Shown one piece after another: positions 23,472 through 36,300 of a stretch of DNA of 64,000 nt. The translations under genes and the position numbers were made by a program. The stretch spans positions 2,637,783 to 2,701,782 of the forward strand of contig BCIM01000001.1 in the NCBI GenBank assembly GCA_039545315.1, written 5' to 3'. Source of the DNA: Kondoa malvinella. Lineage: Eukaryota; Basidiomycota; Agaricostilbomycetes; Agaricostilbales; Kondoaceae. The notes under the pieces were generated by a model, which searched no databases, had not been told where the DNA came from, and saw only the letters and a list, made by a program, of their open reading frames with translations. Numbering within the stretch: the first letter of the stretch is position 1; the number at the start of each line of letters is the position of its first letter.

Positions 23472-26445
23472 CTAGGAATCGCTCAGTTCCATATCTGACC
23501 CACTTGCCCCAGCATCAACCTGTTGACTATTACCGCTGAATGGCGGTATCGGCAGGAGATCTGATAGAGCGGGCGGCGGAGAGACGTGTCCGTTTGTAGT
23601 AAATACTGGAGCAGGTTGTGGCCGTTTGTTTGATTCGTCCGACGCTTGATCCCACGGAACTTGCCTGTCGGGGTATCAGCTTCTCAAAAACCAAACAAGA
23701 CTGCGAGACTTACCATGCACCAGCTTTAGCATGTTCTAGATAGTCCAGCACAGGCACAACCGGCGCTTCTCCCATGATGAAATCCACCACGCTGCCCTTT
23801 TGACCAGAATAGCCGTTGCCGCGAAGCAGTTTGCGGACATGCGACAAGGCCTGCAGATCTTCTTTACTCTGGATAGCCAGAGAGGAATCGCTCGCGCTAG
23901 CATCAGACCCTCTGCTATTGCTTCGGGATATCGCTGATGGGCGGGAAGACGGGTGCGGCGCAAAAGGTGACAACGTTGAAGGAGGCGACGCGGGTTGAGC
24001 AGACAAGGTAGATCCATTGTTAGGCGTTATAGATGTTGGAGACATTGATGCATCCTGAACGGTTTGATTGGCTGAGGATGTCAGCTTCGGCGACGCCGTT
24101 TGCTTCAACGGGCTTATTGATGAAGAACCTTGACCAGACAGCGATGAGCGCGGAGAGCCTCTTGGCTGAGGCGGCTGAGGCTGATGGACAGGCGGTTGAA
24201 AGACCGACGGTATCGAAGTCGAGGTCGCAGGTCCATTGCTGCTGCTGGATGGGCTGTAGCCCATGTAAGTTTCGGAAGGCAAGGCAGCAGCAGATTTGGA
24301 AGAGGGCAGCGGAGCGGTCACCGGAACTTGCAACATGCTTGTTGAGCTCGCAGTCTCCCAGGGCTCGACAGCCCTCTCCTTGCCTTTGCCCTTCGATTTT
24401 GCCGGTAAAGTGAGCCTTAATTTGAGTGGTGAATATGTAGTTGATCCTGGCGGACCGCCTGTATGAGCATTTCTACCGTTTTGCGCTGATTGTATACTTC
24501 TGGCTGCCCTGCGAGCTGCCCTTTTGCTGCTTGCTGATTCTGATTCAGGTGTAGGCGAAGGCCGATGCTTCTTTCGGCTATCAATTGCTACTTCGAAGTG
24601 AGGCGTTGGAGAGGGCTAGTAGTAGACTCAGCTTCCAGTAGTGGCAGTCTTTGACTTGACTTACGATTCGATCAGCTGTAGGCAAGGCGGTGTGCTGGCT
24701 CGTATGGATGATCTCCCGCGGTATCACTCGCAGACTCGCCGAAGGCTTCTTGCCTTCTGGCTTGCCATCTGGCGCAGGTGACCCATCCAGAGAGGATAGA
24801 GAACTCAAGGACGAATCTGACAGATGGCCAGTGTCTTCCACAGCAGCTGTACTGGGCGTCTTCGAGCTACCGATTCCGAGTTGTTTTGCGAGCTGTTCTT
24901 TGTACGTGAGATTGGGTCTGTCATACTAAGTTAGCCAGAACCAGGCTAGATATAGGAATGAATGCGTACGCTTTTGGCTCGTTCCGCACCTTTCCCCAGA
25001 AATCCAGGATTAGAGTCTCTTCGGGTACCTGATACCTTAGCCCATTCTGTATGACTTCGTCCCATTGCGGTTCAGCATGCGTGAGTGCTGGGCGTGACTT
25101 GATTATGATATTGCCGTTGTTGGGTATATTGCGCTCCTTCACCGAAACCGCATGCTGAGGGTTCTGTCTGCGATGTATGGGCTATCCAAGAGGCTTTTAG
25201 CACTATTGGAAGACTAAAGGTCACTAAAGCGCACCGCATCATGGTCAGCGTGTATTGGACACATCCACTTTCTCGATTTCGGAGGAGGGATGCTAAGCGG
25301 TGGTTCCAAACAGTCAAGGTGCCAGTGATTATCGCAGTAATCGCAAGAGATGATTTGCTTCTTTGTGATCACCGATCCAGGTGAAGAGCACTGATAACAA
25401 GACAGATATCGTCCGATCTTGTCTTTGACTTTATACCGGTCTAGTTGCTCAAAGAAGCCGTGTTTACTATTTTTCGAATTCAGAGATATCTCTCGGCAGC
25501 CATCGCCAGACTGACTTTAGCTTCACAGTCTTTGCTGTAGACTCGTCGTAATATTCACCAGCCTCTGTGACGTTGACTGTTGCAGCAGAATGGTCAGAAG
25601 GTTCGGAAACGCCAACCGGAATTCGCCTCACGATCGGGAAAAGTTGCTCGAATGTGAGAAGGAAGCGCAAACTGGCTAGGATTGGTTTTTGATGCTTTTG
25701 ATATAAGTTGGCCGAATAGACCTCTTGCTGGCGTCGATTTTCCAGAAGGGTTCTGAAATGTCGGCTTAGCATATTTACCCAACAAGATCAAAGGCAATGT
25801 ACATAGACGTCCGCGCAGACTTTGCAGAACCAGCTTTCTTGAGGGATCTCGTCGAGTTCGAGCGGTGGGTCGAGGCAGCTGAAATGAAAAGATCTCGGAC
25901 AACCTTCACAACAAAGAAAGTGGCCTTTTCCAGTACAAGAGTCGCAAAAGTCGTTGTTGAGCTGTAGATCAGAAGACTATGAGCCAAGATAACACAATGG
26001 CACGCTGCTATCACGCACGACTGGCGCGGGAGTACTTGTTGCGGTTGCAGAGCCGCAAGCGACAACACGAGCAGGTCGCTTTCCCTTGGAAGGGCTGTCA
26101 GAGAGACACAGATGCACTTCGTCAGCTCGTGTGAAATTTGGGCAGCGTTTCCCCCTGCTTTAGAGGCTCTGAAGCATACCTGAACTTGACTGCTTTAGGC
26201 CTTTTACCGCGCGCGAGGGTTCCTTCGGTCAGAGAGTGGTCGAAAGGTCTCTTGGAGGTCGAAGTGGAAGGTCCAGCGGTCGCAGTCTTTTGCGAAGGAG
26301 GTAACGGCAGAGGCTCGATGCGAGGGACAAGTCCAGCGTTCTTCTCTGCTTCTGCGAGCGGATCTAGGGTTAGGATAGGTGCTGAAGGCCTGAGATCTAG
26401 CGCGGAAGGTCTGGTACGAGTTGAAGCAGGGAGAGCGAGGCTCAT
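23472..26445 (-). CDS. RCO1: PHD-finger protein Rco1 (Rpd3S / Clr6 complex II-type histone deacetylase subunit)
   Basis: In yeast, Rco1 with Eaf3 directs the Rpd3S deacetylase to transcribed chromatin. Here ATG 26445 starts MSLALPASTRTRPS. The first PHD finger is at ~25.95-25.8 kb: DFCDSCTGKGHFLCCEGC, then SFHFSCLDPPL and WFCKVCAD. It is followed by a segment with STPARGLFGQLISKASKTNP and FALPSHIRATF, which matches the part of Rco1 between its fingers. A second, larger PHD lies at ~25.4-25.2 kb, with HWHLDCLEPPLS and KWMCPIHADH. The C-terminal third is low-complexity Ser/Pro-rich sequence, ending MELSDS before TAG at 23472-23474; it includes VRKLLRGNGYSGQKGSVVDF. At least six short introns are needed; not all borders were fixed. 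The start is 37 bp from the next gene, divergently. Confidence 0.82.
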
Positions 26446-26481
26446 CTAGGCATTGCCTTCGTCGAAGAGCAAACAAGAGCG

Positions 26482-26852
26482 ACTCAATGATTTCGAAGTT
26501 TTGTGGCGGCGATAGAAGGCAAGGAGTCTACAGGGCTAGTCTTTCACTATGTACATTGTGCGACCCGTTCTGTAGCCAGCTAATGATCCCAACAGGCGAA
26601 AATACCAAATTCGGCATCGCGCCATTGACGTTGGCCAGCGGTGACTTGCTCATAGCCTGGTTCCATGGCACTCCCTATGCAGCAGAGTGAGCGATGGATG
26701 AGCTGAAACAGCTACCACACTCGTACCTGATGCGCAGTCTTCAAAATCGATTTCGGCGACCGAAACAGTTGTGTTTGGGCTTCAAAGTATCGACCGACAC
26801 GCAGAGGCTCCAAAGCATCGTTCAAGAGATCTTAGAAGCTCCTAAGAGCTGA
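26482..26852 (+). CDS. Small uncharacterised protein, two exons at least
   Basis: An open frame containing GENTKFGIAPLTLASGDLL and AWFHGTPYA runs to a donor at about 26688. An intron ending in GCGCAG (near 26740) restores a frame with FRRPKQLCLGFKVS and a stop after EILEAPKS at 26850-26852. The composition looks protein-like and hydrophobic/basic, and phase agrees across the junction. The first exon is uncertain: ATG 26482 gives an odd Cys-rich lead, and the start may instead be the ATG before IPTGENT. I recognise no family. It is close to and divergent from RCO1. Confidence 0.35.
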
Positions 26853-27095
26853 TGTGCAGACAGTTCTGCGGCTTTTACGGAAGGTCGAACAGCCGGCTCC
26901 ACGAGGCTTGACAAATTTTCGTTTTCCTAGCAACAGAACCAGTATACCGAGTACGCAGGAGCACATAGTGAATGTATAGAGTCTGATCGAGGGCTCCAGA
27001 CCATACAAGTATGGCGGTTGGCCAAGAAGGGCCAAGCCTCCCATCGGCGTTGAGGCATGATAGCGCTTCTGCAGAGTAGTGAGGTGTATAGGCAT
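26832..27095 (-). CDS. Possible small single-pass membrane protein
   Basis: An 87-residue frame starting MPIHLTTLQKRYHASTPMGG. It has one hydrophobic segment (LYTFTMCSCVLGILVLLLGK) followed by a basic tail. The basic, Ser/Thr-containing N-terminus could be a mitochondrial lead. It overlaps the 3' end of the plus-strand gene by about 20 bp. No family is recognised, and the frame could be chance. A longer gene with upstream exons towards 27.26 kb is also possible. Confidence 0.25.
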   Translation of the reverse strand: MPIHLTTLQKRYHASTPMGGLALLGQPPYLYGLEPSIRLYTFTMCSCVLGILVLLLGKRKFVKPRGAGCSTFRKSRRTVCTSALRSF

Positions 27096-27736
27096 GCGCA
27101 GAGCGCTCCACAGGCGAAGCAGGTAAAGGGAGCATGGAGTTTGCTGTTTCGATGTTCGTACGGAATCATCCACTCGATCACTTTTACGAGTCGAGTCGCT
27201 GTAGCTCGATCGTAGTAGAGGATATCTACAGTCCGACACACATCGAACACACAACGAGTATGTTTGGAGCTTCTTTTTCTAGGCGGTATGCTGCGCTACT
27301 TTTGCCAAAGTTGAGCACATCATTGTACGGTCGCGAGGAATAGCAAGATCTTCACATGAGATACAGACACAGAGTCTTTGCACTGTTGCAGAAGCAGAAG
27401 CAGGTAATCGCTAGGGTTCCGCCGTCGACAATCGAATGTCTTCTGCTATGCCGTCCGCAATTCCATATGCATCGCTAGTCCGATTTGTAAAGCAATGACA
27501 TGACAGCCACAGATGCAACGAGACAAGGTAGAGCGCAGAAGGTTCAAGCACGCAAGTAGGCAGTCTTCGACTTTGGTCTGCTAACACTCGCAACCTGCGT
27601 ATATTGAGACAGCCGCTCCGCAAACTTCTTGAGGGGCACGGCACAGGATCAATCAGACAGGTCTGCTTGAGGTTGAGGCGTTCGAGATCACGGTCGCTCG
27701 CCAACCTCGCAAGCCTGTTCTTTCTGAGCATCCGAC
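27096..27736. other. Intergenic region upstream of COG1
   Basis: About 640 bp with no convincing coding frame, RNA gene or repeat. It should carry the COG1 promoter and perhaps that of the small minus-strand frame. Confidence 0.45.
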
Positions 27737-30651
27737 ATGGACAGCCGGCCATTCAGCCCAAGGACAAGCTCTACAGTATCTGTCTCGTCGTCCTATGCGC
27801 CTTCTTCGCCTGGTCCCTCCATCTCTTTGCGAGGTCGCGCATCTCCCTCTGTCGCCGGTTCGTATAAACGCCAGAGATTGCTCAGCGATGCTTCTACCAT
27901 TCGCAACCTCAAGACAATCAAGCCTGCTGCCAGACCGAGAAAGGACAGTCAGCCTTTAGCAGCCAATCCAAAAGATGTCGACTGCATGCGTTTGTCACTC
28001 GCGGATGGCAGCGACGTCGATAGTCTCTTTGTTGCTTTCTCCTCTAGGGACGTGAGAGAGATAGAAGAGTCAGCAAGACTTGAAGCAGAAAAGAAACGCG
28101 AAGACCTAAGGACAATGGTCGGCGAGCGATATAGAGATCTGTTGAGTGCTGCAGACTCGATATTGCGCATGAGGAAGAGCTCTGGCATGCTATTGAAGGG
28201 CCTGAGCTGTGTGCATCGAGATTGCGTGAGGGAAAGCATGAGTGAAAAGGCTCAGAGCTGTTTGTCTTTCTTTGTTTTGGTCACTTCTGTCACCTGAAAC
28301 TTCTACAGATCAAGTACCAAGACCAGCTCACACATCAGCAGAAGACATATCTCTCTCTTCACCATATACGCTAGCAACCCTAGTCAAGCTGCTTCTCGAT
28401 TGTCCAGAGTACATCTGGCGGGCACTAGAACAAGACGATTGCCTGTCAGCTGCCAGACTCGAAGGCCTCGGCAGAATCATCTATCGTGAATTCGTCTCTG
28501 CGCGGGATAAAGAAGAGTCAGATCCTGTGCTTGCTGCCTTTCCTCTGGTTGACAAACATTGGGAGAACTTGTCGAGTTTAAATAACCAGATTATCAAGCG
28601 CGCAAAGATGAGTTTGCATCGATGGGACACATCAGCCTTCGTACGTCTTTGCTATTCATCTGATTTGGCAGTACTTGACGCCGGATTGGTACAGCACACC
28701 GGCCAAAATCTCGCCTCTTTGATTCTGCTCGAAAACACGTCCCTATCGCAGATTCTCTCCCTATTTCTCTCTCGCCGCTTATCTGCATTAGAAGAGCTGC
28801 TCTCAGACTCGCAAGAAGACACAGCCAAACACCTAATCCAGACCATCTCACTCATCGCCTCTACCCTTACACAAGCGCAAAGCCTTTTCTCTGACTCGCA
28901 AGAGAATCTGTTGGCAATCTTAGATCAACTTCAAGCCAATTCTGCAGCTCTGCCTACTCCTTCGCAACCGTTCAACCCGAAAGATGCGCTCAAACCAGAA
29001 GACCTACCACCCATATTACATACAGTACCAACCATGCATCACTTGCTACGCTATCTACCTCATTCCATCATCTCCTTTACGCCGTACATCGATATGCGAC
29101 AGACTATTTCCTCTGAGTCCCTTGACAAAGAAATAGAAGAATGGTTCAAGCTCGCCAGTAGCAAAATAAGCGACTCCTTAGGAGTCAAATTACAAGGTAT
29201 TGAGTCTGCAAGCGATCTAGCAATCTTACATAGATCCATCATCGCCTTTCCTTCCTCTTCTACCCAAATCTCGACTTTACAAACTCGACTAACCAGAACG
29301 CTAGAAACCAGACTGGCAGCCGTTATCCAATTATCGCTCAACGCGCTTCTGGAGCACTTTACCTCCTCCTTGAACATAGCACTCCACGCTGAGCATCAAG
29401 CCCCTGCAGAACATCTGTTTGGGTCCTTAGAACCGTTGGGCAATAAACCAGCTATCACTACAGCGAAAGAAGCGGAAATCCTTAAAGCGCATCAAGTACC
29501 TATTGCGCGGTTCAGAAGTGTTATTCGAAAGAGAGTGGATGCTAGACCTGATGTTTTGGATGGGGTGTTGAGCTCGATGGAAGCTGAGATGGGTAGGCTG
29601 GTATTGGAAGTGAAAGAATGGACGGGTGGAGATGTGCGTGCGATGGTAGCTGACATGTACGCAAGCTGGTGCGAGGGGTTGAGGGACGCTTTAAAGAATC
29701 TCGAGGTCGCGACTGGTAGGTCTGTCTTCAACAGCAGAGTCATGAAGCTGATGAGAGTGCAGTGGAAAAGGGTGTCTTCCTCCTGAAGATGCTCAAAGCA
29801 CTACAGGATGAAAAGAGCTTTGCGCACGCACTGGCTTTCGTGTCAGATACAGGTCAGTGGAATTTCAATCGCTTGAGGTATTCTGACATCCTATTCAGCA
29901 CCAACTTTTGACTTCCAAGACATGCAGAAGAAGTGCCTCGAGGCTTGGAGACAGGATGCTGTTGATCGGGCTCTTGCTGCCGCACAAATCCCTCCGATGC
30001 AAGGCAAACAAGCGCAAACAAACGAAGGTAGGTCAGGAACTGGGATACGCCTCCGCATACTGATCAGCGATGTTGTGACAGGCGAGAATCTTACGGACCT
30101 CAGTCCCTCCCTATTCCAAGCCCTTCATATTCTCACTGGAGCAGTCCAAAGACTTGGCGGTCATCTTCTACAGCGTCTACCTTCGGATCAAGGGACTCAT
30201 CTCCTCGACAGCTTCGTTTCAGCCTATTGCGAGAAGCTCACGTCCAGCCTTGAATCACAAGGAGGCAATTTGCGACAAGCCTATTTCGACCTTCTGTTCT
30301 TGTCTGAGCTGGCCGAAGATACCTCTATTTTGCAAGATAGCGTCAGACAGTTACTGGATCAGGTCCGTGTCCTTGTGATTGAGCCTGATGTAGGCTGACA
30401 CACTGGGACTTGAACAGGATCCCGAGGTAGCCTCCAGCGAGACAGAAGTCAAAGGGGCAGCATCAGCACAGATCAAGCGTATGCAGAACATTCTGCTGCC
30501 ACTCTTACCAGCCGCCAAGCAAGTTTCAGACAGCACTCGTCTACTTCGTCTAGGCCCTCCTCCTACTGCCACGTCGAAGCAAGTGAGCAATGGGATCACA
30601 GTAGCAAAGCCAGGTCCACGCTTTGCTCTATTACCTGTACAACAGTTGTAG
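27737..30651 (+). CDS. COG1: Conserved oligomeric Golgi complex subunit 1
   Basis: Cog1 is part of the COG tethering complex for retrograde vesicles at the Golgi. After a Ser/Pro-rich lead (MDSRPFSPRTSS) comes the family signature VDSLFVAFSSRDVREIEE, then EKKREDLRTMVGERYRDLL and AADSILRMR (about residues 95-155). After the first intron (donor probably 28210, acceptor 28309, ~100 nt) the Cog1/Vps51-like helical body follows: LATLVKLLLDCPEYIWRALE, RLEGLGRIIYREFV, FPLVDKHWENL. Further introns near 29.72, 29.85 and 30.36 kb join EVATG to SAVEKGVFLLKMLK, then to FDFQDMQKKCLEAW, and to the last exon, which ends ALLPVQQL before TAG 30649-30651. It is followed 69 bp later by NUR1 on the same strand. 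Confidence 0.85.
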
Positions 30652-30720
30652 AATGCTATATGCTACACATTCAAGTATCTTTGTTGACTTCTTTCAGTCA
30701 CTTCTCTTTTGCAATCAGTC

Positions 30721-32069
30721 ATGAACACACCACAGCAAGGCCGCTTGAGGCGTTTCCCTGCCGAGCGCGAGTCGCTAGGCAACATCTCACCTGGATCTGG
30801 CACTCCTCGAACGCGTCAAAAGCGGATTGTCAGACAGAAGCCTCTGCTCAAAAGGTGCGCTCGCAGCTCGAGGTCGTCTACAGCATTACTGAGACTGTCA
30901 AACAGAATCAAAGAACTCCCCTCTGATCTCATGCTACAAGTGGAAATCGCTATAGACAACTTGAATATTTCATCTTTTGCTTTCCCAGCTGGCATTGCGC
31001 TCAATTGCACCCATGCGTTCATCAAGATGCTCCATTATGGCGTCAAGCCAGGCCCTCAAGTACATAAGTCAGGTTGGATCAGTGCAAAGACATTAGGAGC
31101 GGGCGAGAGGTTGTCGGAATTGCAAAGTCAGAGCAGGCCTAGTTCGAAGGTCAGCTCGTTGGTACGTCTTTGATCGAGAGATTGGATGTAGCTCATCTAT
31201 TTCAGACGACCTTGCTGTCCCTTTGCCTTGTTCTGGCTTCAGTGCTCAACGCGCTGCATCTCTTTCTGTCGAAAAGACCGTATCGTATGCCATGATATGC
31301 TCTTAGCCTTGTCAAAGGCTAAGGATCTTTGAATGGCTACAGGTCTGCATGGAAGAAAAGATCCAGTCTCTTCGCCAAACAGTCATTGGGTCGAAACAGA
31401 CATGTCACTCAAAACTCCTACAATGTGGGAGAGCTTCAAGTGAGCGGCTGCTGATCATTACGCTTCGGTGTATTAAATCTCGTTGTCTCAAGGCGACGCG
31501 TGTTAGGCTTTGAGCCTGAAGTCAAGCGGGACAAAGTGTTGCAAGTCGATGTGTGGACACCGCCTGATGTTGCTCTCAATCTGTTTGCGTACGTACCTTC
31601 ATGAGTGTTTCTTCGCTGGCTCCTGTGCTCATCATTGCTGTAGGACGTACTCGCCTCCGGCCGCTCTAGCATGGTTTGCCTTGCATTAGCACATGCGACA
31701 ATTTGACTGATTATAGGACAGGCATTTCATCAATTACATTGGCTGGCTAGCAGGTCCTCTACTTATCCTAGCTCTAGCGCTACAAACAAACAGTACGTTT
31801 CGCCCCTTCTTTCCTTTTGAAAGAACTAATCCCCTTGTCTAGTCCTCATCTACAGCTATTCCCATCTCGTAAAAGACCGCGCTCTCATCCACGCCGAAGT
31901 ACTAGCGGAATACGATAGCGGGTTTGTGATGCCTCGCTTATTTCCAGCCAAACGCGATGCTGCGACTTCGACCAACGAGGCCGAGATGGTCTTTTACGCG
32001 AGCCAAAGAAAGGACGCGAGCCAAATCAAGGACAGGATCCGCAGGAGAAATGCTATACCGCAGTATTGA
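30721..32069 (+). CDS. NUR1: Nuclear rim protein Nur1-like (DUF2418) membrane protein
   Basis: Nur1 sits at the inner nuclear envelope and helps tether and silence rDNA and heterochromatin in yeasts. Here MNTPQQGRLRRFPAERES begins a basic N-terminus. A first membrane helix is TTLLSLCLVLASVLNALHLF. The DUF2418 core has KVLQVDVWTPPDVALNLFATYSPP in two exons (31.5-31.7 kb), a second hydrophobic segment around 31.75 kb, and the conserved cytosolic end HLVKDRALIHAEVLAEYDS, GFVMPRLFPAKRDA and TNEAEMVFYASQRK. The stop is TGA 32067-32069 after NAIPQY. The middle exons (31.25-31.45 kb) have several short introns that I placed only approximately. The start is the first ATG after the COG1 stop. Confidence 0.8.
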
Positions 32070-32290
32070 AAATGTAAGAAACTCTTACGACCGAAGCAAT
32101 CCTTGCAAATTTTTGCTATGACCCGGAGATACGAGAACTGTTTTTGTTCTGCCCGTCTATACAGAATGATTTGAAGAAGCTTAGATACCCAGCGACTTCA
32201 CGTATAGCTCGAAAGCGTAAGACTGAGGTGACGGGTGCAGAAAGACCTTTGCATGAATTTTATTGTTCCAAGGATCATCCACGAAACGCC

Positions 32291-33191
32291 ATGTTGCCAG
32301 TAGTATCAAGACGCGCTATAACAAGCCCAAGAAGTCTACTTAGGCTCGCTTCGACTTCTGCTCGACCTGCTGCAGCTGATTTGGGATGTGAGTGTCCCTT
32401 TTGCATGGGCAGAGCGACGTTGACAGATCTATGTACAATAAGCGTCTCCTTCTGCTGTGACTTGGCCTGAATATCTGCGTCTGCGGCAAACACAAAGGAG
32501 GGCAGGCATAATTGCTAGCATACCTACTACAGCGCTGGGAGCTGTGATTGGTGGCTCTTATTTCGGGACTATCGAGGTATGGCTAGGCTGATCAACTACA
32601 GGGAACTTCTGTCTCATCTGTCCATGTCTTTACAGGCGGATCCTTCAGCTCTCATATTCGGCATCGAGCCAGTGTTTATATATGTAACTCTGCAGGCTTG
32701 TTCAGTACACACTTTGGTTCGCTCATGTCTACTGTCTTAGGGAGCAGCAACCTTTGCAACAATCGGTTTAGGATGGCTATTGGGCAGTCCGCTAGGCACA
32801 TTCGCCTGGAGGTTGATGCATCGCTCGAAAGCTACTCAGCTGGAAGCAAAGGAGAGGGAGTTCTTTCAGCACATTGAACGCAATAGAGGCAATCCGGCGA
32901 GGATGACTGTTTCCAATCCTATTCCGTGAGGTCTACCGACTTGTGCTGCATGTTCCATGCTCACATAGCTTGCCCATCCACAGCGACTATTACGGAGAGA
33001 AGGTTGGCTCGCTTAAGGACTATAGGCGATGGTTGCGCGATCAAGCTATTTTCAAGCGCAAGGCAGAGGCGAGTCTTCAGACTCTTCTACAGACAACGCA
33101 GACTCATCGACAAGACAGTTCGGAGGCGACGGTAAAAGGCAACAACGTCAGATATGAGAAAGGCTGCATGGTAGTAGCATTGTTAAATTAG
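32291..33191 (+). CDS. PAM17: Presequence-translocase motor subunit Pam17
   Basis: Pam17 is an inner-membrane protein that organises the import motor at the TIM23 channel. The start [20 protein letters not shown], rich in Arg and Ser with no acid residues, is a good mitochondrial presequence. Later exons encode [18 protein letters not shown] (first membrane helix), [36 protein letters not shown] (second helix), then the strongest family match: [35 protein letters not shown] and [17 protein letters not shown]. Introns lie near 32.39-32.48, 32.58-32.63, 32.69-32.74 and 32.93-32.98 kb. The C-terminal tail after KRKAE is about 40 residues and is not conserved in my memory of the family. Confidence 0.88.
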
Positions 33192-33320
33192 GCGGATGTA
33201 CATGTAATCGAGTTTATTTCTCTTCAAACTCGATGTGCTGTACAATCCTCTCCATCTGAACCTCAAAAAGTCCGTTTTGAACAGTCTATGTTACACATGG
33301 TGTGGAAACAGGCCCATCTT

Positions 33321-36300
33321 CTAGTTTGATGGATGCTGTTTGGGTATCGGTATCGATGGCGGCAGGGTAGAAGGATCTTCGCTCATCTCTAGCGGTGATG
33401 AGCTTCGTCTTATCGCACGAGCATCATCTGCTGGCATGCTCTGGTAGGACTGCGGCTCAGCAGAAATTGGTGTTTCGGGAGGCGTCATGAAATTTGACGA
33501 GGGAGAAAGAGGTGCCGACTCCGGAATGGGTGTGACCGATCGATCAACTGGAGTGACTGGTCTTGCTGATATTGTCGGTGTTACTGGTCGTTCTGATGCA
33601 GAAGAAGGAGTTGGTTCTGCGGCAGGGGTGACAGGTCGCGGTTTTGTTGGGCTTGGATTTGGTATGTCGGTGCCATCCGCTCGGCTTGCAGCTCGACTCC
33701 GTCCCAGAGACAGCAGACTCTTCTTCCGCAAGTCCTTTCCCTCCTTTTTTGGCGATGAAGATGACGGCTTGACACCAAAGGCGACCGCGAGTCTTCTCAT
33801 AGATCCGCTTCGAGGTCGATTGCCTTCGCCTGATTGCCGCGAGTGCAGACTGCTTGAGTATGTCCGCAGCTGTCTGCCCACAACGGTCTCGCCCATTCGA
33901 TCTTCTTGGTCGAAAGCGAAGCCTCTGCTGTTGATCGGCGCTAGACCAGACATGTCTGTTCTTGTTCTTTCTAGCGCTGGTGCAGCCAAATGGCTTTCAT
34001 TGAGACCATTCTCGCGAGTATGCTTCCGAGCCGCTAGCGCAGCCGCACCACCAGGAATATGCGGGTCATGGTAATAGTCGCTGCGAAGGTGATTAGCTCG
34101 AGACATCAGCACATAGATCGAATCAGCTCACTGGTCAGGGTCCACTTTATCGACCCATTTAAGAATGTCAATATCGGTCGGTCTGTAGAGCTCTTTGTAG
34201 TATCGAACGATATATCTGGGTGCGAGGGAGAGAATCAAGCAGAATAAGAAACCGAACCAAAAGATAGGTGAGGTGAACAGGTAGTAGTTGTTGCCATATA
34301 CAGTGGACCATGTCGACTCGGGGCTGATAACGTTATAGATAGCCGAGTAGATCAGGATGAGTGCTGGACCAACGGCCACAAATACCCAAACGAAAGCGGT
34401 CCATGCATGTGTGCTAAATACAACTTAGTAAGCTGCAGATAGACGGACGTGGATGAGACATACTTGAGACCGTTATACAAATTGGCAGCCCAGACGGCAG
34501 CAATAGCCATGAGTGTTGAATACTCGTATAGAGCAGGGTCGTATCCATCACTCCGCGAGCTTGTTGTTTGGTATGCGTAGAGAACAAAGAAGAAGCAGAT
34601 GGCAGACTAAAGCTGGGTCAGCAAGTTTCGTCGAGTATAGAGCAATACTCACTTGATATGTTCCATCGATCATGTACCAGCTGAACCGCTTCAAGCCAAA
34701 CAGCTTTCCTCGCCGACCGTAGTGATAGAGCTCGGGGACTTGAACAAGCACATGATAGCTGATATTGCGATCGAAGACACCCATGGCAAGAACCGGAAGC
34801 AATGTCCAGAAGACGTTCCAAAACAGGATATAGGTGTATTCGTAGACGGTAGTAGTAGAGAAAGCGCAGTAGAATTGGTAGAAGAACAGAATACCGATAC
34901 CGATAATTTCCTTGTAGAAGAAGTTGACACTAAGCAGACCTTCAGTCCTTTCGTGTGTTCGACCAGAAGCATAACTCACATCATGTTGGAATTGCGCATG
35001 TAGGACCAGTGACCATGGACAAGCAGCAAGCGTTGAAGATAGCGGAATTGACCGATAGCATAGTCTGACGAGTTGACGGCTTGGAGACCTTCTTCACCAG
35101 CGACACCAACACCAACATCCGCCGCTTGGATCATAGAAACATCGTTCGCACCATCTCCGATTGCCAGACACATCGCGCCAAGACCTTCTCGGACCAATCG
35201 GACAACGAGAGCTTTCTGCAGTGGTGAAGTTCGACAGCAGATGACAACCTTGCAACGTGTGGCCAATTCGAGCAGTAATTCTTTAGTTTGTGGTTCGGTG
35301 AAAGCGTGGCGGAGAGAAGTGCCTTCAATGACCAGACCGAAACCGCCTGGACGGTCACCGTTATCGTCACCAACGATGCCAGATACGCCAGACATTGCTC
35401 CAGTCGAATGACGAGGCATCATGCCTGGTCTCTCGTATGGCTTCTCGCCCGCGCCAATGAGATCTCGGTGGAGGTCCTCTAGGTGATCGACAACTTCGGC
35501 CCCTTCGTCAAAGAATTGCGAAATGGCCTTTTTCATCTGTGCGTAGGCGCTGTTCTTCTCCCCATATTCTCCACCGCGGACGATGATCAGGTTCATATCT
35601 TGAGCCAACAGGTTGGAGCTGAGACCGATGGCTACAGCAGAATCAACATCACGTCAACAACACTGATGTAATACAGACTCACCAACAGCAGTCTCCAGCT
35701 TGTCACCAGTGCATACCCAAACTTTGATACCAGCACGCTTGAGATCGACAAGAGTCTCTGGAACACCTTCTTGCAGCTTGTCTTCAATAGCAGTCGCGCC
35801 AAGCAGGGTGGCCTCTCTCTCGATGGTATCTGCAACAGCTTCCATCTTGTCTTCGCGATCATCAATAGCAACAGAAGCATCTGTGTATTCGCGCTCCCAC
35901 TGGACGTAGTCTTCCTCGTCGATCATGCGGTAGGACAGCGTCAGTGTGCGAAGACCTTCGTTGGCGAATTCGTCCAGTCTCTTGTCAGTCTGAGCTTTCT
36001 CGGCATCTTGTCCGGCTGAAAGTCTTTCAAAGATGATGTTGTCGGCACCCTTCATCAGTACCATGACCTTGTTGTCGTGGCCGACCACTTTGCGGACAAT
36101 GACACTCATGCGTTTTCTAGCACTGGAGAATTCGATGATGTTGAGCAATTCATATTCGACAATATCAGAGCTGGAAGGCGTCTGGATCTTGAGGATATTC
36201 TTGTCTCGACCGATGAACATGTATCCAACATCAGCAGCAGCTTGAACCAGAGCAGCTTCATCAGGAGATTGCGCCTTGTATTGGATCACGCCATCGCCAT

